Below, piece after piece: positions 54,804 through 64,000 of a stretch of DNA of 64,000 nt; position 1 is the stretch's first letter; the number at the start of each line of letters is the position of its first letter. The stretch lies in assembly GCF_900182955.1 (NCBI RefSeq), contig NZ_FXUL01000002.1, positions 248,001 through 312,000 on the forward strand, written 5' to 3'. Source of the DNA: Noviherbaspirillum suwonense (lineage in GTDB: Bacteria; Pseudomonadota; Gammaproteobacteria; Burkholderiales; Burkholderiaceae_D). The position numbers and the translations under genes are program-made. A model generated the notes under the pieces. The model was not told where the DNA came from. It did not search any database and was given only the letters and a program-made list of their open reading frames with translations.

Positions 54804-56024
54804 ATGAAGAGACAATCAGGCATCGCGCCACGCAAGCTCGCACTGGCCGCAGCGGCATTCGGCCTCCTCACCGGCCATGCGCATGCGCAGTCCGGGAGCG
54901 AACCTTTCCGCATCGGCTTCATCACCGACATGTCGGGCGCCTATGCCGACACCGACGGCGCCGGCGGCCTCGAAGCCATCAGGATGGCGGTCGAGGATGC
55001 GGGCGGCAGCGTGCTCGGCCGGAAGATCGAAGTGCTGTCGGCGGACCACCAGAACAAGGCCGACACCGCCGCCGCCAGGGCGCGCGAATGGATAGACCAG
55101 CAGCAGATGAGCATGCTGATCGGCGGCGTCAATTCCGCGGCCGGCCTTGCGATGAACAAGGTCATCGCGGACAAGAAGCGGGTCTATTTCAATGTCGGCG
55201 CGGCGACCGCCAGGCTGACCAACGAAGACTGCACGCCCTACACCATCCATTATGAATACGACACCGTGGCGCTCGCCCGCGGCACCGGATCGGCCGTGGT
55301 GGCCCAGGGCGGCAAGAGCTGGTACTTCCTGGTGGCCGACTATGCGTTCGGCCATTCGCTGCTGAACGACACCAGCGACGTGATCAAGGCCAGCGGCGGC
55401 ACCGTGGTCGGCTCGGTCAAGCATCCGCCGAATGCGAACGACATGTCGTCCTTCCTGCTGCAGGCGCAGGCGTCGAAGGCGCAGGTGCTGGGCCTGGCGA
55501 ACGCCGGCGCGGACACCATCAACTCGATCAAGGCGGCGGCGGACTTCGGCCTGACCAAGAACATGAAGATCGCCGGCCTGCTGATGACCATCAACGACAT
55601 CCACGGCCTCGGGCTGCCGGTGGCGCAGGGGCTGGTGATGACGGACAGCTGGTACTGGGACAAGGACGAGCCGTCCCGCAAGTTCGCCAACCGCTTCTTC
55701 GCCAGGATGAAGAAGATGCCCAGTTCGCACCAGGCTGCCGACTACTCGGTCACCTCGAATTACCTGAAGGCGGTCAAGGCGGTCGGCAGCGACGACGCCG
55801 ACAAGGTGATGGCGGAGCTGAAGAAAATGAAGCTGGACGACTTCTATGCAAAAGGCACGATCCGCGAGGACGGCCGCTATGTCCACGACATGTACCTGAT
55901 GCAGGTGAAGACCCCGGCCGAGTCGAAAAAGCCGTGGGATTACATGAAGACGGTGGCGACCATCCCGGGCGAACAGGCTTTCACCCGGCTGGCCGATTCG
56001 AAGTGCGCGCTGGTGAAGAAATAG
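54804..56024 (+). CDS. ABC transporter substrate-binding protein (type 1, LivK-like)
   Basis: The 406-residue periplasmic binding protein has a signal peptide (KLALAAAAFGLLTGHAHAQ). The type 1 fold reads FRIGFITDMSGAYADTDG, the usual opening strand of branched-chain amino acid/amide receptors, followed by EAIRMAVEDAGG and FLVADYAFGHSLLND. No permease or ATPase genes follow before the convergent chemoreceptor. It sits 105 bp after the HMG-CoA reductase on the same strand, so the ligand may be mevalonate or a related hydroxy acid. That is inference from position only. AGAGGG precedes the start. Confidence 0.93.
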   Translation: MKRQSGIAPRKLALAAAAFGLLTGHAHAQSGSEPFRIGFITDMSGAYADTDGAGGLEAIRMAVEDAGGSVLGRKIEVLSADHQNKADTAAARAREWIDQQQMSMLIGGVNSAAGLAMNKVIADKKRVYFNVGAATARLTNEDCTPYTIHYEYDTVALARGTGSAVVAQGGKSWYFLVADYAFGHSLLNDTSDVIKASGGTVVGSVKHPPNANDMSSFLLQAQASKAQVLGLANAGADTINSIKAAADFGLTKNMKIAGLLMTINDIHGLGLPVAQGLVMTDSWYWDKDEPSRKFANRFFARMKKMPSSHQAADYSVTSNYLKAVKAVGSDDADKVMAELKKMKLDDFYAKGTIREDGRYVHDMYLMQVKTPAESKKPWDYMKTVATIPGEQAFTRLADSKCALVKK

Positions 56025-56056
56025 GCTTCAGCTAACGGGTGCGGGAAAGGCCGCGG

Positions 56057-57700
56057 TCAGAACGATTCCCACTCCCCCGCCGCCCGGCCCTTCACAGCCG
56101 GCGCCGGCGCTTTCACGACCGGCGCCAGCGCCGGCTGATCCTCTGTTCCCAGCCTGAATGCGCTGACGGTCAGGGTCAGTTGCCGCGACTGCTCGCGCAT
56201 GGAGTCCGCCGCCGCGGCGGCTTCCTCGACCAGCGCGGCGTTCTGCTGGGTCACCTGGTCCATCTGCGCGATGGCCTGGTTGACCTGCTCGATGCCCGCG
56301 CTCTGCTCGCTGCTGGCCGCGCTGATCTCGGCCATGATGTCGGTGACGCGGCGGATGCTGAGGACGACATCGTTCATCGTCGCGCCAGCCTGGTGGACCA
56401 GCGCGCTGCCGGCGCCCACCTTGTCCACCGAGTCGCCGATCAGGGCCTTGATCTCGCGCGCCGCCGCCGCCGAGCGCTGCGCGAGGCTGCGCACTTCGCT
56501 GGCGACGACCGCAAAGCCGCGGCCTTCCTCGCCGGCGCGGGCCGCTTCCACCGCCGCATTGAGCGCCAGGATGTTGGTCTGGAACGCAATGCCGTCGATG
56601 ACGCTGATGATGTCGACGATCTTGCGCGACGCGTCGTTGATCGACTCCATCGTCACCACGACCTCGGACACCACGGCGCCGCCGCGCACGGCCACGTCTG
56701 CCGCGCTGATCGCGAGCTGGTTGGCCTGGCGCGCATTGTCTGCATTCTGCTTGACGGTCGCGGTCAGCTCCTCCATCGACGACGCGGTTTCCTCCAGCGA
56801 GCCGGCCTGCTGCTCGGTGCGGGACGACAGGTCGAGGTTGCCCGCGGCGATCTCGCCGGACGCGGTGGCGATGGTCTCGGTGCCGGCGCGGACCTGCGAG
56901 ACGATGCGCAGCAGGCTGGCGTTCATGTCGGCCAGCGCCAGCAGCAGCTGGCCGGACTCGTCGCGGCTGTCCGGATCGATCTTGACCGACGCGTCCTGCG
57001 ACAGGTCGCCGTCGGCGATCCGGCGCGCCATGGCGGCGGCCTTGCCGATCGGGCGGGTGATGCCGACCGTCAGCCGCCATGCGCAGAATGCGCTCAGCGC
57101 CAGCACGAAGACCGCAAGCGCGGTCAGCAGCCTGCGGCTGTCCGCGGCAATGGCGTCGACCCGCTGCGCGCTGGCGTCGATGCTCTTGCGCTGCAGGTCG
57201 AGCAGCTGCTGGACGATGCTCTCGTATTCTTTCGACGCCGGCAGGTAGCCCTGTTCGAACTGCCTGCTGGCTTCTTCCTGGTTGCCGGCGTCCTTGGCTT
57301 TGGTGATGTCGGCGCGCGTGGACAGGTAACGCTTGGAGACATCCGCGAGCTTGCCGAACAGCGCCCGCTCCTCGTCGCTCGACACCATGTCGTCGATGCG
57401 CTTCTTCAGGTCCTGCGACTGCTTCACGGTATTGGCGGCGTCGTCGGCAAAGAACGGCCCGAGCGACGGGTCGGCGCTCTTGACGATGGCGGTGGTGCGG
57501 CGGATGCCGGCGTAGACGTAGCGGTACCAGTCGGAGATCATGCGCTCCTTGGCCAGCGGCTGTTCCATCATTGCGTGGGTGGCGTCGGCCAGCGCCTGCA
57601 GGCGCAGTATGCCGATGACGGTGATGGCGATCAGGAAAACCAGGATGAGCGCGAAACCGAGACCGAGCCGGTTCCCGATTTTAAGACGATTGAATTTCAT
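56057..57700 (-). CDS. Methyl-accepting chemotaxis protein, four-helix-bundle sensor
   Basis: The 547-residue chemoreceptor has TM1 at about 10-32 (RLGLGFALILVFLIAITVIG) and a periplasmic all-helical 4HB-type domain (about 35-190) with long coiled stretches. TM2 near 195 is followed by HAMP and a signalling hairpin with tip [18 protein letters not shown]. The C-terminus is a linker ending EWESF, a match to the xWExF pentapeptide that tethers CheR and CheB; the other receptor in this window lacks it. The cytoplasmic domains of the two receptors are nearly identical in places. It stands alone. The long upstream extension to 57874 is not supported. Confidence 0.94.
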   Translation of the reverse strand: MKFNRLKIGNRLGLGFALILVFLIAITVIGILRLQALADATHAMMEQPLAKERMISDWYRYVYAGIRRTTAIVKSADPSLGPFFADDAANTVKQSQDLKKRIDDMVSSDEERALFGKLADVSKRYLSTRADITKAKDAGNQEEASRQFEQGYLPASKEYESIVQQLLDLQRKSIDASAQRVDAIAADSRRLLTALAVFVLALSAFCAWRLTVGITRPIGKAAAMARRIADGDLSQDASVKIDPDSRDESGQLLLALADMNASLLRIVSQVRAGTETIATASGEIAAGNLDLSSRTEQQAGSLEETASSMEELTATVKQNADNARQANQLAISAADVAVRGGAVVSEVVVTMESINDASRKIVDIISVIDGIAFQTNILALNAAVEAARAGEEGRGFAVVASEVRSLAQRSAAAAREIKALIGDSVDKVGAGSALVHQAGATMNDVVLSIRRVTDIMAEISAASSEQSAGIEQVNQAIAQMDQVTQQNAALVEEAAAAADSMREQSRQLTLTVSAFRLGTEDQPALAPVVKAPAPAVKGRAAGEWESF

Positions 57701-57937
57701 GTTCAGGCAACGTCGAAGAGGAATGAAGACATCGGACGCGGCAGACGGGCGCGGTCCGGGCAGGAATTGACCGGACGCATTATAAGGCAACTTATTTCCA
57801 ATAGGAAATAGCGTATCGAAAAACACGCTGTCACTACGGGCCGGCGCGGGCATGACCGTCGGGCCGGCCGGCAAATCCGTTGCGAATTTGCCAGGCGCGT
57901 TGCGCGCAGGGAGCGCTAACCTCCTGCGTACAATGCG

Positions 57938-57974
57938 CCGCCCCGTCGCCTGTCACCGGCGGGCGACGGGGCGG
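57938..57974 (-). terminator. 13-bp hairpin after the cytochrome c gene
   Basis: CCGCCCCGTCGCC (57938-57950) pairs perfectly with GGCGACGGGGCGG (57962-57974) around an 11-base loop, 4 bp past the cytochrome c stop. It has no T-run; it is inferred to terminate the dehydrogenase-cytochrome transcript. Confidence 0.7.
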
Positions 57975-57978
57975 ACCT

Positions 57979-58311
57979 TTAAGGCGCCTTCACCGTCACG
58001 GCGATGCTGCTGAAGTAGCTCGCCACCATCGCGATGTCGTCGTCCGACAGGTTCTTCGCCATCATCGACATCACCTCGTTCTCGCGCTTGCCGGAACGGT
58101 AGTCCTTCAGCGCCTTGACCAGGTAGGCGGCATTCTGGCCCGCCAGGTTGGGCGCGTCGGGCACCTTGGCCAGGCCGTCCGCGCCGTGGCAGACGAAGCA
58201 CTGGCCGGCGCGGCTCTTGGCGGCGGCAGGGTCCGCCGCCAGCGCCGGCGCGCCGGCGGCGGCCAGCAGCGCCGCCGCCAGGCAGGCGACGACGGCCTTA
58301 CTGCGCCGCAT
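57979..58311 (-). CDS. Small c-type cytochrome
   Basis: The 110-residue protein has a signal peptide (AVVACLAAALLAAAGAPALA) and one haem site CFVCH. A downstream Met-rich segment (EVMSMMAKNLSDDD) supplies the likely distal ligand. It is a class I, c4/c5-sized periplasmic electron carrier. Its start lies inside the last codons of the sugar dehydrogenase gene (14-bp overlap), so it is probably the direct electron acceptor of that enzyme. Confidence 0.93.
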   Translation of the reverse strand: MRRSKAVVACLAAALLAAAGAPALAADPAAAKSRAGQCFVCHGADGLAKVPDAPNLAGQNAAYLVKALKDYRSGKRENEVMSMMAKNLSDDDIAMVASYFSSIAVTVKAP

Positions 58312-59563
58312 ACGACACCCGGTAGATCGCGCCCGCATAATCGTCCGAGATCAGCAGCGACCCGTCCGGCAGGTTGGCGACGTCGACCGGGCGGCCAAGG
58401 TATTCCTTGTTCGAGGTCAGCCAGCCGTCGGCGAACACCTCGGTCTTGTCGGCGGTGCCATCGGCCTTGAGCGACGTGAACATCACGCGGGCGCCGACCG
58501 GCGTGGTGCGGTTCCAGGAGCCGTGCTGCGCGCTGAAAATGCCGTGCTGGTACTTGGCCGGGAACATGTTGCCGCGGTAGAAGGTCATGCCGAGGTCGGC
58601 TGCATGGGCCGCCATCTCGACCTGCGGGAACACTGCGTCGGACGGCGGCGTCTCGGCCTTGTACTCGACCGTGCGCACCTTGCCGCCGCCGTACCACGGG
58701 AAGCCGAAATGCTGGCCGGCCTTGGTCGCCCGGTTCAGCTCGCCCGGCGGCGTGTCGTCGCCCATGCCGTCGACCTGGTTATCGGTGAACCACAGCGTCT
58801 TGTCCTTCGGGTTGAAGTCCTGGCCGACCGAGTTGCGCACGCCGCGCGCGAAGACTTCGCGGTTCTTGCCGTCGCGGTCCATGCGCAGGATGCCCATCAT
58901 GCCGACCTTGTCGTACAGCGCGAGCTTTTCCTTGGCCGGCACGTTGAACGGGTTGCCCATCGTGATGTAGAGCTTGTTGTCCGGGCCGATGCGGCAGGTG
59001 CGCGCGCCGTGGTTGAAGCTCTCCTCCTCCACCGGGATCAGCTGGCCCTGCGGCACCACGTTGGCGGCGGCGACATCGGGGCCTTCGTAGAAGAACTCGG
59101 CCGCCGGGAAGGCCAGCACGCGGTTGTGCTCGGCCACGTACAGCACGCCGTCCGGCGAGAAGCAGACGCCGTTCGGCACCTTCATGCTGATCGACGGGGA
59201 AAAGGCCTTCACCTCGTCGGCCACGCGGGTCTTGGCGCGGTCCGTCACGGCCCAGACCTGGGTCTTGCGGGTGCCGACGAACACGATGCCGGTGGATGGA
59301 CCGACCGCCATGTGGCGGGCGTCCGGCACCAGCGCATACAGGTCGATCTTGAAGCCGGGCGGCAGCTTGACGTTCTTCAGGTTGGCGCGCAGCGCGTCGG
59401 CCTTGGCGCCGGTCTGCGGGATCGTCTCCATGTTGAGGTTGGCGCCGGTCGACTGGAAATTTTCCAGCTTCTTCATATTGTCCTGCGCCATGCCGTGCAG
59501 CGGCATGGCTGCCGTCACCACGGCAACGGTGGCGGCCAGGCTCATGCGGGTTGTCATTGTCAT
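58298..59563 (-). CDS. PQQ-dependent sugar (sorbosone-type) dehydrogenase
   Basis: The 421-residue protein has a signal peptide (RMSLAATVAVVTAAMPLHGMAQ) and a beta-propeller of the soluble PQQ glucose/sorbosone dehydrogenase family. It contains LPPGFKIDLYA, GVCFSPDGVLYVAEHNRVL, TMGNPFN, FARGVRNSVGQDFNP, ELNRATKAGQHFGFPWYGGG and AQHGSWNRT. It would oxidise an aldose or similar alcohol in the periplasm. PQQ must come from elsewhere, as no pqq genes are in the window. ACGGAGAC precedes the start. It is the first gene of a two-gene unit with the cytochrome c. The precise substrate is unknown. Confidence 0.92.
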   Translation of the reverse strand: MTMTTRMSLAATVAVVTAAMPLHGMAQDNMKKLENFQSTGANLNMETIPQTGAKADALRANLKNVKLPPGFKIDLYALVPDARHMAVGPSTGIVFVGTRKTQVWAVTDRAKTRVADEVKAFSPSISMKVPNGVCFSPDGVLYVAEHNRVLAFPAAEFFYEGPDVAAANVVPQGQLIPVEEESFNHGARTCRIGPDNKLYITMGNPFNVPAKEKLALYDKVGMMGILRMDRDGKNREVFARGVRNSVGQDFNPKDKTLWFTDNQVDGMGDDTPPGELNRATKAGQHFGFPWYGGGKVRTVEYKAETPPSDAVFPQVEMAAHAADLGMTFYRGNMFPAKYQHGIFSAQHGSWNRTTPVGARVMFTSLKADGTADKTEVFADGWLTSNKEYLGRPVDVANLPDGSLLISDDYAGAIYRVSYAAQ

Positions 59564-60098
59564 GCTGTCTCCGTTATAGAAATTGAACTCACGTAACGTC
59601 ACTGAAGCAAGCGAAAGTCAGCCGGCCTGTCATTCCGTGCATGCGCACGGCGGCCGGCAGGCATTTCTTGTAAATTGCCTTTCGACTATAAGTCGATTAA
59701 GAGCTGCGAACGTGATCTTGATCAGTATCGTGCATCTTGCCTTCCTGAAAAATGCCTGGTTGACGCAAAATTCCGACATGCCGCGGCGCCCTTGCGGCCG
59801 GCAGCCGCCGGCCACCGCCGCCATGCCTTCACAGGAAACGGCGCGCATCGATCGCGCCTGGCGTTCCACGTTAAAATAGCCGCGTTTTGCCTTCGGAGAA
59901 GCGATTCCGCGAGGCATGCCAGCATTGCCGCGCCTGACGCCGGGCCGCCTGCGCAACAATCCGGGACCCGGTTGCCCGGCATGCGCCGCGACACCGGCCG
60001 GGCTGCACCGCCAGTCAACCTGGCCACACACTTTTTCCGGCATCAACGGGCAGGCGAACGCCTGGCGTCGCCACTTTTGCATGATGGGACTGAATTCG
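59564..60098. other. Divergent intergenic region, no gene seen
   Basis: About 535 bp. It is AT-rich around 59660-59760, suggesting promoters for both the dehydrogenase and the kinase. The kinase frame is open back to 59916, but that part has no ribosome site and reads as noise. No other gene is supported. Confidence 0.4.
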
Positions 60099-63000
60099 AT
60101 GAGCCGTTCAACCTTTGCGTCCTATGCGGATACCCTTGGCGATTCCGCAAGCGCATCGACCATCGTTGCGCACGACTGGTCGGACAGCCCGATGGGTCCG
60201 ATCGGCGCATGGCAGCGGAACCTGAAGACCACCGTTTCCATGGTCGTCCGCTGCCCGACGCCGATGGCGCTGCTGTGGGGCGAGGACGGCATACTGATCT
60301 ATAACGACGGCTATGCGAAGGTGCTGGGCGACAAGCACCCGCATGCGCTGGGCCGCCCGGTGCGGGACGTATGGCCGGACGCAGCCGACTTCAACATGGA
60401 CGTGGTGCGCCGGGTGCTGGCCGGCGAATCGCTGAGCTACCGCGACCAGTTCTTCGTGCTGGAGCGCAACGGGCAATCGCAGCGCTGCTGGTTCGACCTC
60501 GATTATTCGCCGGTGTTCGACGACGCGACGGTGGTCGGCGTGCTGGCGCTGGTGCACGAGAAAACCGAGCTGATGCTGGTGTCCAGGCAGCTCGAACTGG
60601 AGCGCGAGCAGTTCGTCGAACTGTTCGAGCAGGCGCCCACCTTCATGGCGGTGCTGCGCGGGCCGGAGCACCGGATCGAACGCATCAACCCCGGCTATGC
60701 GCAGCTGATCGGCCACCGCGACGTGCTCGGCAAGACGGTGGCGGAAGCGCTGCCGGAAACGGTGGAACAGGGTTACCTGGCGACGCTGGACGAAACCTAT
60801 CGCAGCGGCGTCGCGCATACCGCCGTCGGCGCCCGTTACGCGTCCCGGGCCACGCCCGGCGGCCCGGTGGTCGAGCGCTTCGTCGATTTCGTGTACCAGC
60901 CGATCAAGGGCCCCGAAGGCGTGGTCACCAGCATCTTCGTCGAAGGCGTCGACGTGACCGAGCGCCGCGCCGCCGAGCAGGCGTTCCAGGAAAGCGCCGA
61001 GCAGTTCCGCATCCTCGCGCAGGCGCTGCCCAACCAGGTATGGATGGCCACGCCCGACGGCCGGCTGGACTGGGTCAACACGCAGTTCAACGACTATTGC
61101 GGCGATGTGCCGGTGGGCGACGACGGCGCGGTGTGGACCGGGCTCGTGCATCCCGACGACGCGGCGGACGCCGTCGCGCAATGGGAGCGCTGCGTCGCCA
61201 CGGACGAACCCTACGAGGCCGAATTCCGGCTGCGGCGCCGGGACGGCGAGTACCGCTGGCACCTGCTCAGGGCGCTGGCGCTGCGGGCAGCGTCGCGCCC
61301 CCTCAGGCAATGGATAGGCACGTCCACCGACATCCATGAGCGCAAGCTGCTGGAGACGCAGAACACGCGCGACCTGAACCGCATCTGGAGCCTGTCGCAG
61401 GAGCTGATGCTGGTCTGCGACTTCGAGGGCCGCATCCTTGCCGTCAACCCCGCCACCACCCTGCACCTGGGCTGGCCGGCGCAGCAGATGGTGGGCAGGG
61501 CGCTGAGCGACTTCCTTCATCCCGACGACCTGGCCGAGACGGCCGCGGAAGTGCGCAAGCTGAGCGAGGGCGTGACCACGCTCGCGTTCGAGAACCGCTA
61601 CCTGACCAGGGACGGCGGGCACCGGCTGCTCAGCTGGACCGCGGTGCCGGACGCCGGCAGGATCCATGCGGTGGCGCGCGACATCACCCGCGAGCGCGCC
61701 ACCGAAAACGCGCTGCGGCAGTCGCAGAAGCTCGAAGCCATCGGCCAGCTCACCGGCGGCGTCGCGCATGACTTCAACAACGTGCTGGCCGTCATGCGCA
61801 GCTCGATCGACCTGATGCGGCTGGTGCAGCTCAGCGACGAGCGCCGGCGCCGCTACATGGACGCCATCTCCGACGCGGTGACCCGCGCCACCAAGCTCAC
61901 CGCCCAGCTACTCGCGTTCGCGCGCCGCCAGGCATTGCAGCCGGTGGTGTTCGACGTGCGGCAGAACCTGGAGATGGTCAGCGAGATGATAGGCAGCCTG
62001 ACCGGCGTGCGCATCCGGCGCGACATCCACCTGCCCGACCATGCATGCCTGGTGTATGCCGACCCCAGCCAGTTCGACACCGCCATCGTCAACCTGGCGG
62101 TGAATGCGCGCGACGCGATGGACGGCAGCGGCACGCTGACCATCTCCGTCAACTGCGTCTCCGACATCCCGCCAGGCCGGGCCACCGCCCCGGTCTCCGG
62201 CAGCTTCGTGGCCGTGTCCGTGTCCGACACCGGCGTGGGCATCCCGGCGCAGCACCTGACGCAGATCTTCGAGCCGTTCTTCACGACCAAGGGATCGGGC
62301 CAGGGCACCGGCCTGGGCCTGTCGCAGGTGTTCGGCTTCGCCAAGCAGTCGGGCGGCGAGATCCTGGTCGACAGCAAGGTGGGCACGGGCACCACCTTCA
62401 CGCTCTACCTGCCGCGCTCGCTGCAGCCGGGCCAGCAGGCCGACGCCCAGGCCGCCGACGAAGCCATCGTCCGCGGCCACGGCGACCGCATCCTGGTGGT
62501 GGAAGACAATCCCGATGTCGCCGTGTCGGTCGAGCAGACGCTGGAGGAACTGGGCTATGCGACCTTCCTGGTGCCCAGCGGCGAAGCGGCGCTGGCCGAG
62601 CTGGAAAAGGACGCCGGCGCCTTCTCCGCCGTGTTCTCCGACGTCGTCATGGCCGGCATCAGCGGCATCGAACTCGGCAAGGAAGTGCAGCGGCTCTACC
62701 CGTCGGTGCCGGTGGTGCTGTCGAGCGGCTACAGCTATGTGCTGGCCAGGAATCCCGACCATGGATTCACGCTGCTTCCGAAGCCCTACACGCTGGAAAA
62801 CCTTTCCCGTACGCTGGCCGAGACCATGGCGCGCTCGCGCGCCGCGCGCCGGCATGCGGGCGCCGGCCCTGACGCCCAGGCCGCGACCCCGGCCGAACGC
62901 GAGGCATTGCGGCAGGCGCAGCTGGACGCGCTGGCGATACTGGACTCCGACGAGGAGGAAGCCTATGACGAGCTGACCCGGCTGGCGGCGCAATTCTGCG

Positions 63001-63398
63001 AAACGCCGGTCGCGCTGATCTCGCTGATCGACGGCGACCGCCAGTGGTTCAAGTCCCGCGTCGGGGTCCAGGTCCGCGAGACGCCGCGGGAACATGCGTT
63101 CTGCGCGCATGCGATCCAGACGCCGCAAAGCCTGATGGTGGTCAACGACGCCGCGCAGGATGCGCGCTTCGCCGACAACCCGCTGGTGACCGGCGACCCC
63201 AACATCCGCTTCTATGCGGCCGCGCCGCTGGTGACCGCGTCCGGCCATGCGCTGGGCACGCTGTGCGTGATCGACCGCGTACCGCGCACCTTGCAGCGCG
63301 GGCAGATCGAAATGCTGCAGTTCCTGGCGAACCAGGTCATCGAGCGGCTTGAAAAGCGCCGGCAGGCGCGCAGGCCGCCACCCGGCCGGGCGGACTGA
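60099..63398 (+). CDS. Hybrid histidine kinase: PAS x4, HisKA, HATPase, receiver, C-terminal GAF
   Basis: The 1099-residue soluble protein has no membrane segment. Order: four PAS-like domains (about 40-500; linkers [18 protein letters not shown] and HERKLLE), HisKA with the phospho-His in [16 protein letters not shown], and HATPase ([35 protein letters not shown]). Then come a receiver with phospho-Asp in [11 protein letters not shown] (after ILVVEDNPD) and a GAF domain at the end ([19 protein letters not shown], then GTLCVID). GAF after a receiver is uncommon; such GAF domains usually sit at the N-terminus of kinases or cyclases. No partner regulator adjoins. Signal and targets are unknown. 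Start 60099 is the most protein-like Met; 60081 is possible. Confidence 0.92.
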   Translation: MSRSTFASYADTLGDSASASTIVAHDWSDSPMGPIGAWQRNLKTTVSMVVRCPTPMALLWGEDGILIYNDGYAKVLGDKHPHALGRPVRDVWPDAADFNMDVVRRVLAGESLSYRDQFFVLERNGQSQRCWFDLDYSPVFDDATVVGVLALVHEKTELMLVSRQLELEREQFVELFEQAPTFMAVLRGPEHRIERINPGYAQLIGHRDVLGKTVAEALPETVEQGYLATLDETYRSGVAHTAVGARYASRATPGGPVVERFVDFVYQPIKGPEGVVTSIFVEGVDVTERRAAEQAFQESAEQFRILAQALPNQVWMATPDGRLDWVNTQFNDYCGDVPVGDDGAVWTGLVHPDDAADAVAQWERCVATDEPYEAEFRLRRRDGEYRWHLLRALALRAASRPLRQWIGTSTDIHERKLLETQNTRDLNRIWSLSQELMLVCDFEGRILAVNPATTLHLGWPAQQMVGRALSDFLHPDDLAETAAEVRKLSEGVTTLAFENRYLTRDGGHRLLSWTAVPDAGRIHAVARDITRERATENALRQSQKLEAIGQLTGGVAHDFNNVLAVMRSSIDLMRLVQLSDERRRRYMDAISDAVTRATKLTAQLLAFARRQALQPVVFDVRQNLEMVSEMIGSLTGVRIRRDIHLPDHACLVYADPSQFDTAIVNLAVNARDAMDGSGTLTISVNCVSDIPPGRATAPVSGSFVAVSVSDTGVGIPAQHLTQIFEPFFTTKGSGQGTGLGLSQVFGFAKQSGGEILVDSKVGTGTTFTLYLPRSLQPGQQADAQAADEAIVRGHGDRILVVEDNPDVAVSVEQTLEELGYATFLVPSGEAALAELEKDAGAFSAVFSDVVMAGISGIELGKEVQRLYPSVPVVLSSGYSYVLARNPDHGFTLLPKPYTLENLSRTLAETMARSRAARRHAGAGPDAQAATPAEREALRQAQLDALAILDSDEEEAYDELTRLAAQFCETPVALISLIDGDRQWFKSRVGVQVRETPREHAFCAHAIQTPQSLMVVNDAAQDARFADNPLVTGDPNIRFYAAAPLVTASGHALGTLCVIDRVPRTLQRGQIEMLQFLANQVIERLEKRRQARRPPPGRAD

Positions 63399-63522
63399 AG
63401 CGGGACGCCTGCCCTGCCCGCCCAACCGCGCCGGCCATTACAATGACGGCGCGGCGCAATGCGCTTGCCGCGCCGTCCGGCGCGCAACATCGGCTCCACC
63501 AGCAACATCGGGAATATTCTTG

Positions 63523-64000
63523 AATGCGTTTTCTGCACACTTCTGACTGGCACCTCGGCCAGACACTGCACAGCTTCGAACGGGTCTACGAACACCAGTG
63601 CTTCCTCGACTGGCTGCTGCAGACGCTGGTCGACGAGCGCATCGACGCGCTGCTGATCGCCGGCGACGTCTATGACAATGCCAACCCGTCCGCGGCGTCG
63701 CAGAAGCAGCTGTACCGCTTCCTGCGCCAGGCCAAGTCGGCGGTGCGGCACCTGAACATCGTCATCATCGCCGGCAACCACGACTCGCCCGGACGGCTGG
63801 AGGCGCCCGGGCCGCTGCTGGAAGAGCATGACGTCAGCCTGGTCGGCAACGTGCTGCGCGACGCGGCCGGCGCCATCGCGCTGGAGCGGCTGGTGCTGCC
63901 GCTGAAGAACCGCGACGGCGAGATCGCCGCATGGTGCCTGGCGGTGCCCTTCCTGCGCCCGGGCGACGTGCCCCGGGTCGACAGCGCCGACCCGTATGCC
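63523..64000 (+). CDS. sbcD: Exonuclease subunit SbcD, 5' part (runs off the window)
   Basis: The first 159 residues of a metallophosphoesterase begin MRFLHTSDWHLGQTLHSFER. The metal-binding motifs DWHLG, GDVYDNANPS and GNHDSPG are all present in SbcD order, followed by the start of the linker to the cap. SbcD with the SbcC ATPase cleaves hairpins and DNA ends. The frame is open to the last base, so the gene is truncated only by the window edge. sbcC is expected downstream. Confidence 0.92.

Overview
The window looks like chromosome of a GC-rich betaproteobacterium of the order Burkholderiales, most likely near the Herbaspirillum/Noviherbaspirillum/Massilia side of Oxalobacteraceae. The evidence is three stand-alone Bug (tripartite-tricarboxylate-type) solute receptors, a DUF4148 protein, an imuA-imuB-dnaE2 mutagenesis cassette, and many small regulator-plus-catabolic-operon units. 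The genus is inference. I saw no tRNA, rRNA, CRISPR array, prophage or complete insertion sequence.

Layout. 0.4-6.7 kb: secreted carboxylesterase, a lone ATP-synthase c-subunit gene with a four-helix membrane-protein partner, a YihY protein, a Tat-exported SDR, a small lipoprotein and a GFA protein. 6.8-14.4 kb: two facing catabolic units, IclR with a PuuE-like deacetylase, asparaginase and MFS porter, and LysR with a Bug receptor and FAD monooxygenase. 14.4-20.2 kb: cytochrome b561 coupled to a YVTN beta-propeller, a bestrophin, an MFS-like protein, an exported methyltransferase and a DUF72 protein. 20.2-25 kb: LysR divergent from 3-hydroxyacyl-CoA dehydrogenase, an Asp/Glu-racemase-fold enzyme and a Bug receptor, then aquaporin Z. 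25-32 kb: a Cache chemoreceptor, a DUF2945 protein, a MarR-tautomerase pair with matching operators, MAPEG, CMD-like and VOC proteins, and a Tat lipoprotein SGNH hydrolase.

32.2-40.7 kb is a compact aerobic CoA-dependent 2-aminobenzoate (anthranilate) cluster: CoA ligase, two-domain 2-aminobenzoyl-CoA monooxygenase/reductase, SDR, MarR regulator, enoyl-CoA hydratase, acyl-CoA dehydrogenase, thioesterase and RidA, several joined by ATGA overlaps. 41.8-45.9 kb is a less orderly, apparently lower-GC accessory stretch. It holds an XRE antitoxin-like gene, an AbiEii-type nucleotidyltransferase broken by one extra T in a T7 run, a cold-shock/DUF1294 protein, a Bug receptor and a very small Rmf/CrpP-type gene.

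46.1-51.5 kb is the SOS mutasome imuA-imuB-dnaE2 behind a textbook LexA box. 51.8-56 kb is a MocR regulator divergent from a degradative HMG-CoA reductase and an ABC substrate-binding protein, probably a mevalonate-use locus. The window closes with a second chemoreceptor carrying a CheR-type C-terminal pentapeptide, a PQQ-type sugar dehydrogenase with its cytochrome c, a large PAS hybrid histidine kinase with an unusual C-terminal GAF domain, and the 5' end of sbcD running off the edge. Gene calls rest on reading the translations and local motifs; family names come from recognised motifs, and no database search was run.
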